Shown here: piece after piece, positions 1 to 8,734 of the stretch
Numbering within the stretch: position 1 is the stretch's first letter
Layout of the letters: each line of letters opens with the position of its first letter
Assembly (NCBI GenBank): GCA_016350165.1
Contig: CP066225.1
Location: 1,116,001-1,180,000, forward strand
Direction of reading: 5' to 3'
Source: Planctomycetota bacterium
GTDB lineage: Bacteria; Planctomycetota; Phycisphaerae; Phycisphaerales; Phycisphaeraceae
Length of the DNA stretch: 64,000 nt
Program-made: the position numbers and the translations under genes
Notes under the pieces: generated by a model
The model's input: only the letters and a program-made list of their open reading frames with translations
Database searches by the model: none
What the model was told of the DNA's origin: nothing

Positions 1-622
1 TCTCAAAATAGTCCTGACGATACGCAACCAAAGGCGTCTTACTCAGCGCCCACTCCAGCAGCTTAACCGTCGGCAACCTTCTCGCAGGCCATCCCTGCTT
101 CTGAGCCTTACTACTTACCTTGTCTGACAAAAAGTTAAACAGCAACGTTTCACTCGCACCCGCCCACGCTGATTCCAACACACGAATCGCTTCCTCATCA
201 CTCATCGTGTTCAGCGTCCCCGAGATCGTCACAATCTGTGGATCACCTTTCCCAAGCAATCCACCATCCGCCACAAAATCCCCCGCATAAAACTCCGCCT
301 CCCTGATCCCTCGCCCCTTCGCAAATTCGATCACCTCGTCCAACCCATCAACACCCACAAACTTCGCATACTCAATTTTTCGTTCATTCAAATATGTCGC
401 AAAATCCCCACGGCTGCACCCAGCATCCAACACACGCTTCCCACCCATATAACACATCTCGCAGAACACCCTGAAACGCAACTGCTGCGTCTTTTCGTTC
501 GCCCACAGCGTCACCTTAAAATCACTGCCATGTTTGCCCGTCGCCTCGCGATACGGCTCCAAATAATCATCTTTACGCTTCAATTCGCAAATCCTTCCAA
601 TATCTCTCTTTTGACGTCCCAC
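1..622 (-). CDS. SAM-dependent methyltransferase, 3' part cut by window edge
   Basis: The reading frame is open from a GTG at 622 to the window edge (about 207 codons) and the C-terminus lies outside. The protein shows a class I methyltransferase motif I (VLDAGCSRGDFATYL, near residue 60) followed by VGVDGLDEVIEFA, which is the usual acidic end of strand 2. A stop (TAA) sits immediately upstream of the GTG, so this is the only near start; a weak AGGTGAGCGGA lies upstream. The substrate cannot be told. The family assignment is from motifs only. Confidence 0.75.
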   Translation of the reverse strand, partial: MGRQKRDIGRICELKRKDDYLEPYREATGKHGSDFKVTLWANEKTQQLRFRVFCEMCYMGGKRVLDAGCSRGDFATYLNERKIEYAKFVGVDGLDEVIEFAKGRGIREAEFYAGDFVADGGLLGKGDPQIVTISGTLNTMSDEEAIRVLESAWAGASETLLFNFLSDKVSSKAQKQGWPARRLPTVKLLEWALSKTPLVAYRQDYFE

Positions 623-1407
623 TTATCCAATCCGCTCACCTCAACAACCACAAAAATAAAAAAATTTTTACGTCAATATCTACCCATTCTTACGCTTTTA
701 TATTCCAAATTGTTCAGTTCATCATATTACATAAACACTTACGTCTCTTTTCATATTCGTGTGAAATCGCCGATAAAAACCGCAATTTCCAGCAAATAAT
801 TCATGTTTATTATGCTACCCTGCCGATCTTCAACTACACAAGGATGAAAGTTAGTTCGGTTCATAGATTCTCCCTGCCTCGAGAGTCCAGGCAACCCAAC
901 ACCGTCGATTCCGACTTTGCGCCTGAACCTGCATCCCAATAAAACCAAATACCAATTCAGCATGTTCGTCCCTCTTTTTCTCGACACACGCTCGCTGTTG
1001 TTGTCCGTACGAGCGAACCGTTACCCACGTGTGTCAGATGCAATGGGTGTCTCCAACTTGTAGTGCGCTGTAGTTTCGTCTCTCTGTTACCCAACGCATC
1101 CAGTAGTGCTGATTCATAAGTAGTTTTGTAGTTGTTTTATTTGTACCTGTTCGTGATCCAGGGGGTCCGATCACGGGTAAGAGTCTGGCAGAGACCAGAA
1201 CGATTTGCGAAACATTCGTATCACCTAGCAGCTTGTAGTAACTGAAATTTTTGTTCAATATTTCCCTCGCCTTTCCAGCTGCCACAGTTCCTCGCAAGTC
1301 CTTCTAATCAGTTTCTCCGCCAGGCTCTTTTGCCATTTATACAGACCCACCCCAATTATCTTCACTTTCCCCCTCTACCTTCTCACACGTCAAGCATCTC
1401 CCAACCC

Positions 1408-1427
1408 ACGACACGCTTGAGTGAAAC
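1408..1427 (+). repeat. Dispersed repeat core, copy 1
   Basis: ACGACACGCTTGAGTGAAAC matches the 20-base core ACGATACGCTNNAGTGAAAC with one difference in a fixed position. No palindrome follows it. It is the first of three copies within 200 bases. Confidence 0.6.
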
Positions 1428-1455
1428 ATCCCCCTCCCAACCATTCCCCCATTAC

Positions 1456-1509
1456 ACGATACGCTAGAGTGAAACCACACAACAATAGCCGGCGATCCAC
1501 GATCGCCGG
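1456..1509 (+). repeat. Dispersed repeat, copy 2, core plus palindrome
   Basis: The core ACGATACGCTAGAGTGAAAC is followed by a perfect 9-bp hairpin, CCGGCGATC (1489-1497), loop CAC, GATCGCCGG (1501-1509). The pattern of core, about 10-15 bases, then GC palindrome is shared with the copies at 1578 and 6401. Confidence 0.75.
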
Positions 1510-1577
1510 AAACTCTCACCTCTCACCCCTCACCCCCCACTCAACGCCCAATTTCAAACGCCCAAATCCACTACCCC

Positions 1578-1631
1578 ACGATACGCTACAGTGAAACATC
1601 TCAAATTAGCCGCGGAGCCACGCTCCGCGGA
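1578..1631 (+). repeat. Dispersed repeat, copy 3, core plus palindrome
   Basis: The core ACGATACGCTACAGTGAAAC is followed by the hairpin CCGCGGAG (1610-1617), loop CCACG, CTCCGCGG (1623-1630). Its GTG at 1591 is in frame with tmk and creates a spurious-looking 63-residue N-terminal extension. Confidence 0.75.
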
Positions 1632-1779
1632 AGCCCCAAACCTCACACCTCCCAAGCCTCCCCTCACAACACACCCCTTCCCCCCTATTTTCTCGCCAAA
1701 CCCCTCCCAATCGCCCGATGAATTCCACATTCTCAACTTCTTCCTGCAACGCAAAAAAACTTCGGATATCCTTGTAGTT

Positions 1780-2490
1780 ATGAGTAAGAAGAAGGATGCT
1801 TCAAGTAAGTGGGTCTATAACCTCCGTTCACGTTTCATTGTCTTCGATGGACCAGACGGCTCCGGTAAATCTACGCAATTCCGTCGCTTCTCAGAGTTCG
1901 CCCATTCCCATGGCATCGAAACCTGTGAAGTCCGCGAACCCGGCGGATCTCCCATCGGCGAAAAAATCCGCGAAATCCTTCTCGATCCTCAAAACGACGA
2001 AATGGTTCTTCGCTGCGAAATGCTCCTATACATGGCTTCACGCGCCCAACTCGCAGAAGAATGTATTAAACCCGCCCTCATGGACGGCCAACTCATCCTC
2101 GTCGACCGTTTCATCTCATCAACCCTCGCATACCAAGGCGCAGCAGGCGGCCTCGACAAACAAGACATCATGTCCGTAGGCAAATTCGCCCTTCAAGACG
2201 TTTGGCCAGTCCTCACCGTCATCTTCGATGTCGATGAACTGACCGCGCAACACCGTCTTGTCGGCAAATCCAAACGTAAGAAGCACCTCGAAACCACACA
2301 GATGTCCCTCTTCTCCGACCGCATGGAGCTCAAGGGAGCCGAGTACCACCGCAATGTCCGCCAAGGCTTCCTCGACCAGGCCGAAGCCGACCCAGAGCAC
2401 TATCTCGTCATTGATGCCACAAAAAAAGAAGAAGTCGTCTGGAAAAACTTCATCAAACAGCTAGAAAAACGCGCCAAAACGTGGAAATAA
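1780..2490 (+). CDS. tmk: Thymidylate kinase
   Basis: dTMP kinase phosphorylates dTMP to dTDP with ATP in the cytoplasm. From the ATG at 1780 the protein has 236 residues, close to the family's usual 200-230. It shows a P-loop (FDGPDGSGKST, near residues 22-32), the REPGG segment, and the DRF motif in LVDRFISSTLAYQG. The frame stays open upstream to a GTG at 1591, but those 63 residues are encoded by a dispersed repeat and are Pro/Ser-rich, so the ATG at 1780 (MSKKKDASSKW) is preferred. There is no clear Shine-Dalgarno sequence at it. The middle (KSKRKKHLETTQMSLFSDR) is longer than in E. coli Tmk. Confidence 0.92.
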   Translation: MSKKKDASSKWVYNLRSRFIVFDGPDGSGKSTQFRRFSEFAHSHGIETCEVREPGGSPIGEKIREILLDPQNDEMVLRCEMLLYMASRAQLAEECIKPALMDGQLILVDRFISSTLAYQGAAGGLDKQDIMSVGKFALQDVWPVLTVIFDVDELTAQHRLVGKSKRKKHLETTQMSLFSDRMELKGAEYHRNVRQGFLDQAEADPEHYLVIDATKKEEVVWKNFIKQLEKRAKTWK

Positions 2491-2875
2491 TGACTATCTA
2501 GCGCCATTTTCTAACATTTTGTAGCAACTACTATTTACTTGCGTAGGTAATATCCCAATAATAACCCATCGTAAGACGGCTCTATCCCTATACCGCCCTC
2601 ACGTAATCGATGTCACAATACTCACATTGGATTCTCCGAGATTTTTACAGAATTTACGAGTCCAATCACAATTCCAATTCTGCTGAGTTCGACATCGCTT
2701 ACTTCACACCCTTACCGGGTATGTCTTGCAACACAATTGCTTTGTGACTCTTACCGGGGTCACCCAGCCTAAGTGAACTTCAGCTAAATCAAGCAAACAG
2801 CTTTAGTCGTGGCCAGGTGCAGTCAATGTATCCGCGTTATCTCTATCTCTATGTCATTACGAAAGTTGAGTGATT
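2491..2875 (+). other. Leader of the symporter gene with twin hairpins
   Basis: This gene-free stretch precedes the symporter. Two hairpins close together present nearly the same loop: ACCC-TTACC-GGGT at 2708-2720, and GTGACTC-TTACCG-GGGTCAC at 2744-2763 (7 bp with one G-T pair). The shared CTTACCGGG recurs 39 bases apart. No known riboswitch class was recognised. Confidence 0.4.
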
Positions 2876-4627
2876 ATGCTAACAATTCTCTCGTTCCTGT
2901 TCTTTACAGCTATCGTTGCTGTCATCACATGGTTCATCACCCATAAAGATGACCACGCCAGTTCCAAAGGCTACTTCCTCGGTGGGCGTTCACTCACCTT
3001 CCCCGTCATTGCTGGTTCATTGCTGCTGACCAACCTTTCAACTGAGCAGATGGTCGGGCTTAACGGCCTTTCATTCCGTGACGGCATCTCCGTCATGTCA
3101 TGGGAAGTCGTTGCAGTCCTCGCACTCGCGCTCATGGCAATCTTCTTTCTGCCTAAATTCCTCAAAGCAGGTATCACCACGGTCCCGCAGTTTCTTGAAA
3201 AACGATACGACCGCGGCACACGTACCATTACGAATCTGATTTTCCTGGGTGCTTATGCACTGATCCTTTTACCGATCATTCTTTACTCGGGTGCGAAGGG
3301 TCTTGTCGGCATGCTCAACGTGCCTGAAATCACAGGCATTGCTGACCCATCAGCCAACCTTTGGCTCATCATCATCCTCATCGGTGTCATCGGTTCAGTC
3401 TACGCATTGTGGGGCGGACTCCGCACCGTTGCTGTTTCTGACACACTCAACGGCATCGGACTGCTCGTCGGCGGTTTCATGATTGTCTTCTTTGGTCTAC
3501 AGGCAGTTGGTGATGGGAACATCTTCCAGAATTTCCAAACATTGAAAGCAGCTGTACCAGAGAACACGTTTAACTCGATTGGCGCAGCAACGCATGACAC
3601 GCCGTTTGATACTTTGTTTACAGGCGTTTTGCTTCTCAACCTGTTCTACTGGTGTACCAACCAGCAGATCATTCAACGTACACTCGGCGCATCTTCACTT
3701 AAAGAAGGCCAAAAAGGTGTGCTGCTGACCGGCGGCCTGAAACTGCTCGGCCCACTGTATCTCGTACTGCCCGGCATCATTGCTGCATACCTCTTTGCAG
3801 GTCAAGGTATTGCACAAGACGATGCATACGGCCAACTCGTTCGTACCGTCCTCCCTGCCCCGCTCACAGGTTTCTTTGCAGCGGCACTAGTTGGTGCGAT
3901 TCTCTCATCATTTAACTCTGCACTGAATGCAACCTGTACTTTGTTCTCACTCGGTCTGTATAAAAACACACTTCGCCCTGAAGCAGGCGAGAAGGAAATC
4001 GTCAGCTCTGGCAAGATCTTTGGGATCATCATCGCGATCGCTGCGATGATCGGCGCCGGGTTGCTGCAAGGCCAGGACAGCATCTTCGGTTACCTGCAGA
4101 AAATGAACGCGATTTACTTCATCCCGATTTTCGCAGTGGTTGTGGTCGGTTTGCTGTCGAAGCGTAACCCACCAGTCGCAGCGAAGTTCGCGCTCGTCGC
4201 AGGTTTGGCAATCTTCTCAGTTGGTTACTTTGTCGAGCCAGTTGCTGCTAAGCTCGCATTCATCCACAACTTCCACTTCATCGGCGGCGTGTTTGTATTC
4301 CTCGTAATTGGCATGTTGATTATTGGTGCGATTAAGCCACGCGAAGAAGCATGGACTTTGGAAGATTCGGGTGAAGTTGATTTAACGCCTTGGAAGCATG
4401 CGAAACCAGTCGCAGTCGGCCTCGCTATTGTTGTTGTCCTCATCTACTCAGTCCTCGCGGACTTCTCAGTTCTGAAAGATGATGCAAGTGGTTCTGAAGC
4501 ATTAGAGCCAACGAAGGCGGTTGAAGAAGTTGTGGATGCATCGAAGATGCATATCCGTAGCTTGAGCCTTGCACCGAGTTATGTGGTGCACCATCATCCC
4601 AATGCACTGGTTCAATTGAGCGATTAA
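2876..4627 (+). CDS. Sodium:solute symporter family transporter
   Basis: This is an inner-membrane secondary transporter of the SSS/SGLT family (583 residues). It starts with a membrane segment and then GYFLGGRSL, the usual loop after TM1 in this family, followed by LLLTNLSTEQMVGLNG (sodium-site region) and about 13-14 hydrophobic segments. The length is typical. The substrate cannot be told; similarity to sugar/YidK-like members is only an impression. ATG 2876 is chosen with GTTGAG upstream; a GTG at 2870 in the same frame is possible. A long structured leader precedes it and a strong terminator follows, so it is probably monocistronic. Confidence 0.85.
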   Translation: MLTILSFLFFTAIVAVITWFITHKDDHASSKGYFLGGRSLTFPVIAGSLLLTNLSTEQMVGLNGLSFRDGISVMSWEVVAVLALALMAIFFLPKFLKAGITTVPQFLEKRYDRGTRTITNLIFLGAYALILLPIILYSGAKGLVGMLNVPEITGIADPSANLWLIIILIGVIGSVYALWGGLRTVAVSDTLNGIGLLVGGFMIVFFGLQAVGDGNIFQNFQTLKAAVPENTFNSIGAATHDTPFDTLFTGVLLLNLFYWCTNQQIIQRTLGASSLKEGQKGVLLTGGLKLLGPLYLVLPGIIAAYLFAGQGIAQDDAYGQLVRTVLPAPLTGFFAAALVGAILSSFNSALNATCTLFSLGLYKNTLRPEAGEKEIVSSGKIFGIIIAIAAMIGAGLLQGQDSIFGYLQKMNAIYFIPIFAVVVVGLLSKRNPPVAAKFALVAGLAIFSVGYFVEPVAAKLAFIHNFHFIGGVFVFLVIGMLIIGAIKPREEAWTLEDSGEVDLTPWKHAKPVAVGLAIVVVLIYSVLADFSVLKDDASGSEALEPTKAVEEVVDASKMHIRSLSLAPSYVVHHHPNALVQLSD

Positions 4628-4661
4628 TCCCCCAGACTTTGACACACAGAAAAGCACCACA

Positions 4662-4694
4662 GCATCTCATATTTTGATATGAGATGCTTTTTTT
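4662..4694 (+). terminator. Rho-independent terminator of the symporter gene
   Basis: GCATCTCATAT, loop TTTG, ATATGAGATGC form a perfect 11-bp stem followed by seven T. It lies 35 bases after the stop. Confidence 0.9.
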
Positions 4695-5029
4695 ATCGTC
4701 ATTAATCGCACAACTTACGTATTTCAACAAAGTTGCAGTTTATCTCATGCACAAAATGTAAGAATGGGCAACCCTGCCTTTTAGTAATGGTACATGCGCA
4801 ATCACAACTATCATTTCAGCTATGGAAACGCCGTTTACGAACTTTACAATATTTCCGTGCCAAGAATAGGTTAGTCATATATTTCGCACATCGTAATCAT
4901 TGATTCACAACATTTTTTGCTTTTATAAAAAGTTATTTGCTTCCACGATCTGCGCGACGTCTGTGTACAACGCGAATGCGATCAATTTTAACTTGCTTGA
5001 TAATTAACCAAAAACTAGGAGAATACGAG
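4695..5029 (+). other. Spacer before the PEP-CTERM gene
   Basis: This is an AT-rich spacer without a coding frame of note. Apart from the candidate promoter at 4900-4929 and AGGAG near 5017-5021, nothing is seen in it. Confidence 0.4.
4900..4929 (+). promoter_or_regulatory. Candidate sigma-70-type promoter
   Basis: TTGATT (4900-4905) and TATAAA (4924-4929) are separated by 18 bases, about 100 bases before the PEP-CTERM gene. It is a match by eye in AT-rich DNA. Confidence 0.3.
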
Positions 5030-5938
5030 ATGGATAAAACGAAACTTCGCGCTTTATACAGCTTAAGTACTGCAGCAGTTTGCGCACTTACATTGGCACC
5101 AACATCAGACGCAGCCACACTTGCACACCGCTGGAGTTTTAGCGAAACAAGTACAGGCGCACCAGTGCATGCCGTTGATTCTGTAGGCGGAGCGAATTTT
5201 GATGAGTTTGTCGGCAACGGACACACACAAGGTGGCGGCGTCCTAACATCTACAGATGCTGATGGCGGATCACTCAACAATTTTCTCGCAGCGAGCTTCG
5301 GCACACGCACTTTGATTGGCGACACGATAGATAGCCAAGGCGGTACAGGTGCTATCACTTTTGAATTAATATTCAATCAATCTGTTACCGCAGACTGGTC
5401 CAAGTTATTAGTCATGGGTTATGGCGGATGGAATAGTGGTGGCACTCTTGTAGATAGTTTGCTTGCAATCACACCCAAGCATCTTTCAACAGATGGTGGC
5501 AATAAGTTAGCTGTTGAAATTGGCGCAATAGGTACAGCTGATTTCACGAGAGTTGATACGAATTTTGTTGTAGAAAACGGAACGGATTATTACCTCGCAG
5601 CAGAATTCGATGACGCGAACGATCTGGTCACTGTTTATATGGGTGAAGTCGGCGGCACACTTCAAACCTTCACCGGCGCGATGTCATTCGATCTCAGCGA
5701 CATGAATGTTAATGGTGCTAACGATGGTGCTAAAGCAGGTCACGCGTCCTTGGGCGGCGCAATTTTCTGGGACAACACCGACTGGGCAGGTGCTTACGAT
5801 GAGTTCAGCATTTACACTGGCGATTTCAGTGCAGAAGAAGCGGCGGCAAACTTTGCGGCCATCCCTGAACCAGCGTCACTTGCATTGCTCGGCCTTGGTT
5901 CATTGATTTTCGTGGGTCGCAGCCGATCAAACGCATAA
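5030..5938 (+). CDS. PEP-CTERM sorted exported protein, LamG-like
   Basis: This is an exported 302-residue protein. The N-terminus MDKTKLRALYSLSTAAVCALTLAPTSDAA is a Sec signal peptide. The body (LAHRWSFSETSTG… to …AYDEFSIYTGDFS) has the look of a LamG/concanavalin-type beta-sandwich. The C-terminus carries PEP-CTERM: IPEPASLALLGLGSL then a hydrophobic helix and RSRS. Such tails are known sorting signals processed by exosortase in EPS-producing bacteria; no exosortase is in this window. AGGAG eight bases upstream decides the ATG at 5030. Ligand and role are unknown. Confidence 0.85.
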   Translation: MDKTKLRALYSLSTAAVCALTLAPTSDAATLAHRWSFSETSTGAPVHAVDSVGGANFDEFVGNGHTQGGGVLTSTDADGGSLNNFLAASFGTRTLIGDTIDSQGGTGAITFELIFNQSVTADWSKLLVMGYGGWNSGGTLVDSLLAITPKHLSTDGGNKLAVEIGAIGTADFTRVDTNFVVENGTDYYLAAEFDDANDLVTVYMGEVGGTLQTFTGAMSFDLSDMNVNGANDGAKAGHASLGGAIFWDNTDWAGAYDEFSIYTGDFSAEEAAANFAAIPEPASLALLGLGSLIFVGRSRSNA

Positions 5939-5967
5939 TATCAATGTCGAAAGCAAGCTAAAGAATT

Positions 5968-6005
5968 AAAGCGACATCGCGTAATCACGTGCGATGTCGC
6001 TTTTT
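5968..6005 (+). terminator. Terminator of the PEP-CTERM gene
   Basis: AAAGCGACATCGC and GCGATGTCGC (5991-6000) pair over about 10 bp and are followed by TTTTT. Confidence 0.88.
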
Positions 6006-6453
6006 ATATGTGTGAATGCGCGCATGAATGTGATGATGTTTTTGGTTTTTTGTGGTTGGAAAATTGAAATCGAATGTGATTGAAATTGTGAAATGTGTGA
6101 GCGAAAAAGTGAAAAGTAGTGCGCTAAATAGGTGGTTTTCACACAAAAGCGATTGCGGCGAACGCTTTTGTGCGCGCGTTTTGAATTGGTTTTGGTTTTT
6201 GGGTGCTGAAAGTGATCAGAAATGGTTAAGGAATTGCATGAAATGGTGCGAAATGGGTAAGAAATGAGGTAAAAATGGTTAGAAATAGAAAGAGTTTTAA
6301 TGGGAAATTCGGTTTTGTGCGCGCGTTTTGATTGAGGGTTGGTTTTGATATGGGGTTTGCATGGGATGGTTTTATTGTGAGCAACGGATAGGGGTGAGCA
6401 CGGCGAGCGTGGCTCGCTGGCAATTTTGAATTGTTTCACTAAAGCGTATCGTC
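6006..6453 (-). repeat. Composite ~430-bp element A
   Basis: Read on the minus strand, this stretch holds in order: the repeat core (6452-6433), a GC palindrome (6417-6401), GCGCGCACAAAA twice, and ATGCGCGCAT (6025-6016). The 19-mer TTTTGTGCGCGCGTTTTGA occurs exactly at 6166-6184 and 6313-6331. CACAAAAGCG (6142-6151) and CGCTTTTGTG (6163-6172) form a 10-bp inverted repeat. The same order of modules recurs at 55449-55832 on the + strand. The minus-strand frame across it has no protein-like character. Confidence 0.55.
6401..6452 (-). repeat. Dispersed repeat, copy 4, core plus palindrome, inverted
   Basis: On the minus strand the core ACGATACGCTTTAGTGAAAC (6452-6433) is followed by the palindrome CAGCGAG/CTCGCCG with loop CCACG. 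It lies in the opposite orientation to copies 1-3 and 6. Confidence 0.7.
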
Positions 6454-6478
6454 AAACTTTAGTTGAGTGTGCTTTGTT

Positions 6479-6498
6479 GTTTCATTTGAACGTATCGT
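6479..6498 (-). repeat. Dispersed repeat core, degenerate copy 5
   Basis: On the minus strand ACGATACGTTCAAATGAAAC keeps most fixed positions of the core. It sits 26 bases from copy 4 in the same orientation. Confidence 0.4.
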
Positions 6499-6624
6499 TG
6501 GTTGAGAGTGAGTATGTGGATTATGTGAACATAAAAAAACTGCGAACGGGTGTTCGCAGCTTTATGGGGTCTTGTTTGTTTGGTTGGGTGATTGAGGGAG
6601 TGAGTTTTATTTTTTAAATTTTGT

Positions 6625-7248
6625 TTACTTAACGAAAAGCATTGAGAGAAGGCGTGGTTCGTCGTCGCCTTCGGCTTTCCAGTCGTTGAGTTCGACAAAT
6701 TCGAAACCAACGCCTTCAGCGGCTTTAGCGAAATCGTCTTCGCTATGCGGGTAACAAGGGAGGTTTACTTCCTCACCTGCGTCGTTTGTGTATGAAGCGC
6801 CTTTACCCATTGCTTGTCGATCAGGGTGGTATTCGGCGAGGAGTAGTCCGCCGCCGTCTTTGAGGGCGCGGTGTGCCTCTTTGAATACGTGTTTGATGTT
6901 GTCGATGTGTTCGAGTACGAGATTGAAGACAATGACGTCTACGACTTCGTTTTCGACCATCCATTCATCGTTGAGGTCTTGCTGAAGAAGAACGACGTGG
7001 TCGCCTTCGACTTTTGCTTGCGCGACTTCCAGCATTTTTTCTGAGAAATCGACGCCAACGACTTTGAGACAGCGTTTAGCTATCCACTGCGTTTTGTTGC
7101 CAGTACCACAACCACATTCTAATACGACCGCATCTTCGAACAGATCTTCATATTCTTCGAGTACCTGTTCGCCTAAATCCCTTGTTTTGTTCTCCTGTTG
7201 GTCATACTTGGTTGCCCATACGTCATATGCATTGTTGAGATCGTCCAT
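6625..7248 (-). CDS. Class I SAM-dependent methyltransferase
   Basis: This is a soluble methyltransferase of 207 residues with motif I VVLECGCGTGNKT (near residues 41-53), VGVDFSEKML (motif II) and VIVFNLVLEHIDN followed by ALKDGGGLLLAEYHP (post-motifs). It looks like the UbiE/Methyltransf_11-type small-molecule group; no substrate is evident. ATG 7248 has AGAGGTG a few bases upstream; a GTG six bases further up is the alternative. It stands alone, with gene-free DNA on both sides. Confidence 0.8.
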   Translation of the reverse strand: MDDLNNAYDVWATKYDQQENKTRDLGEQVLEEYEDLFEDAVVLECGCGTGNKTQWIAKRCLKVVGVDFSEKMLEVAQAKVEGDHVVLLQQDLNDEWMVENEVVDVIVFNLVLEHIDNIKHVFKEAHRALKDGGGLLLAEYHPDRQAMGKGASYTNDAGEEVNLPCYPHSEDDFAKAAEGVGFEFVELNDWKAEGDDEPRLLSMLFVK

Positions 7249-7595
7249 GCTCACACCTCTAATGCCTTTCGTGAATCACTTACGCGTTGCGGAGCAGATG
7301 TGATAGCGAAGAAAGATCGCGTCACACGGGGCTGCTGATGCATAAGCTGAAGTGATCTGATGCGTATCCACGCATGCAGTTACAGCCTTGTCATTTTTGT
7401 TCGATACCATCATAGCGAATAAAAAACCGCGGCATAATCACCGCGGTCGTTAAATCGCAAGATTTTTTATCAGTTTTGAGCACATCACTGGCTCAGACGG
7501 CACGATCAGCAGGGTTTAATCAGGTATTACCATTAATGCAGCAAGTTATGTATTGGCCGATGGTAACGATCGCGTGACGGTCTGAGAATGGGTGA
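7249..7595. other. Gene-free spacer between the methyltransferase and thiG
   Basis: Apart from the minus-strand terminator at 7421-7447, nothing recognisable is seen here. Confidence 0.5.
7421..7447 (-). terminator. Terminator, minus strand, downstream of thiG
   Basis: On the minus strand ACCGCGG, loop of 8, CCGCGGT is followed by TTTTT. It lies about 150 bases past the thiG stop, leaving a long 3' untranslated region. Confidence 0.8.
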
Positions 7596-8444
7596 CTATT
7601 CACCTGGGATGTAGCTGATGACGCCTGACCATGGTGATGAAGCGGTTGCGTAGAGTTTCTTGCCGATGCGTCCTGAGAGGTAGGCAGAGCGTCCACCTTC
7701 GACGGCACACTTCATGGCGTGGGCCATGCGTACGGGGTCTTTTGCGTGAGCGATGCCTGTGTTGAGAAGAACGGCGTCGGCGCCGAGTTCCATAGCGATC
7801 ATGACGTCGCTGGCTGTGCCTACGCCTGCATCAACGATGACAGGGTAATCTTCGTCACCTTCCTTGAGCATTTCGAGGATGATTCGCATGTTGTTGGGGT
7901 TGAGGACACCTTGGCCGGAGCCGATGGGTGAGCCAGCGGGCATAACGGAGGCGGCACCTGCTTCTTTGAGCTTGCAAGCCATGACGGGGTCGTCGGATGT
8001 GTAGCAGAGTACTTTGAAGCCGTCGGCGACGAGCTCTTTGAGCGCTTCAAGTGTGCCTACGGGGTCTGGGAGGAGGGTTTTGGTATCGTTGAGTACTTCG
8101 AGTTTGACCCAATCTTTGCCGGGGTTGTTGAGCTGATCGAGGATTTCACGGCCTAGGCGTGAGACTCGAACGGCATCTTCGGCGGTGAAGCAGCCTGCGG
8201 TATTTGGGAGGATGGTGTATTTGTCGGTGTCGATGAAATCGAGGAGTGAGCGGCCTTCTGCATCGACGAGACGTTCGCGGCGTACGGCGACAGTGATGAC
8301 GTCGGCGCCGGACATTTCGAGTGCGTCCTGCATTTGTTCGTAGTTCGCGTATTTACCTGTACCGACGACGAGACGTGATTTAAGGGTACGGCCGCCTACG
8401 ATGAGTTCTTTGTCTGTAAGGACGTCGTTTTTGACTTCGCTCAT
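7596..8444 (-). CDS. thiG: Thiazole synthase ThiG
   Basis: ThiG forms the thiazole phosphate ring of thiamine from DXP, dehydroglycine/iminoglycine and ThiS-thiocarboxylate. The protein shows [16 protein letters not shown] at the start, the Schiff-base lysine region [33 protein letters not shown] and [11 protein letters not shown], all typical. From ATG 8444 it has 282 residues, slightly longer than the usual 250-265. This start has AAGGA seven bases upstream; the ATG at 8459 contains that same AAGGA and is less likely. It follows thiS by 92 bases on the same strand, consistent with a thiSG operon. Confidence 0.93.
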   Translation of the reverse strand: MSEVKNDVLTDKELIVGGRTLKSRLVVGTGKYANYEQMQDALEMSGADVITVAVRRERLVDAEGRSLLDFIDTDKYTILPNTAGCFTAEDAVRVSRLGREILDQLNNPGKDWVKLEVLNDTKTLLPDPVGTLEALKELVADGFKVLCYTSDDPVMACKLKEAGAASVMPAGSPIGSGQGVLNPNNMRIILEMLKEGDEDYPVIVDAGVGTASDVMIAMELGADAVLLNTGIAHAKDPVRMAHAMKCAVEGGRSAYLSGRIGKKLYATASSPWSGVISYIPGE

Positions 8445-8536
8445 GAGTTGATCCTTCATGCTTGATGTTGTTTTTATCCCCTGATTCCGATGCACTTACG
8501 TCGGAGATGAGTCCCACACAGCCCTGATGGGGGGGG

Positions 8537-8734
8537 TTAGCCTCCGCCGACGAGTGTGACGAGTTCGATCTGATCGCCTTCGGTGAGCTGTTTTGAATCG
8601 TGCTCACGCTTGGGGACAACGTCGCGGTTAAGTTCGACGGCAACGGGCTGGTCGCCGAGGCCTAGCTCGACGAGGAGTTCGCGAACGGTTTGGACGTTTA
8701 GATCTTTTTCATCGCCATTGACTATGAGTTTCAT
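8537..8734 (-). CDS. thiS: Sulfur carrier protein ThiS
   Basis: This is a 65-residue ubiquitin-like protein beginning MKLIVNGDEKDL and ending LVTLVGGG. The C-terminal GG is adenylated and thiocarboxylated to deliver sulfur to ThiG. Length and ending are exactly those of the family. It is the first gene of the thiSG unit. No TPP riboswitch signature was found upstream. Confidence 0.93.
   Translation of the reverse strand: MKLIVNGDEKDLNVQTVRELLVELGLGDQPVAVELNRDVVPKREHDSKQLTEGDQIELVTLVGGG

Larger units (their letters stand above)
623..1779. other. Long gene-free spacer with hairpins and repeats
   Basis: No convincing coding frame is seen between the methyltransferase and tmk. The left half (about 860-1200) carries several inverted repeats: TGCCT/AGGCA at 875-893, ACACACG/CGTGTGT at 984-1034 with CTCG/CGAG nested inside, CGTGATC/GATCACG at 1152-1175, and TCTGG/CCAGA at 1184-1199. 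The right half (1340-1780) is very C-rich on the + strand and holds three copies of the ACGATACGCT repeat. The minus-strand frame at 1034-1297 covers the hairpins and does not look like a protein. Confidence 0.6.

Noticed and set aside
751-987. GGAATCGACGG on the minus strand recalls the start of tmRNA
   Set aside because: No tag-peptide frame, no matching 3' end and no acceptor pairing were found within a sensible distance.
1034-1297. 87-residue minus-strand frame
   Set aside because: It covers the hairpin cluster, lacks a ribosome site and has no protein-like pattern.
6142-6331. Short CRISPR-like array from the GCGCGCACAAAA repeats
   Set aside because: Only two exact units, 147 bases apart, with no regular spacers and no cas genes.
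5966-6439. 157-residue minus-strand frame
   Set aside because: It starts in the repeat core, runs through the composite element and the PEP-CTERM terminator, and is low in complexity.
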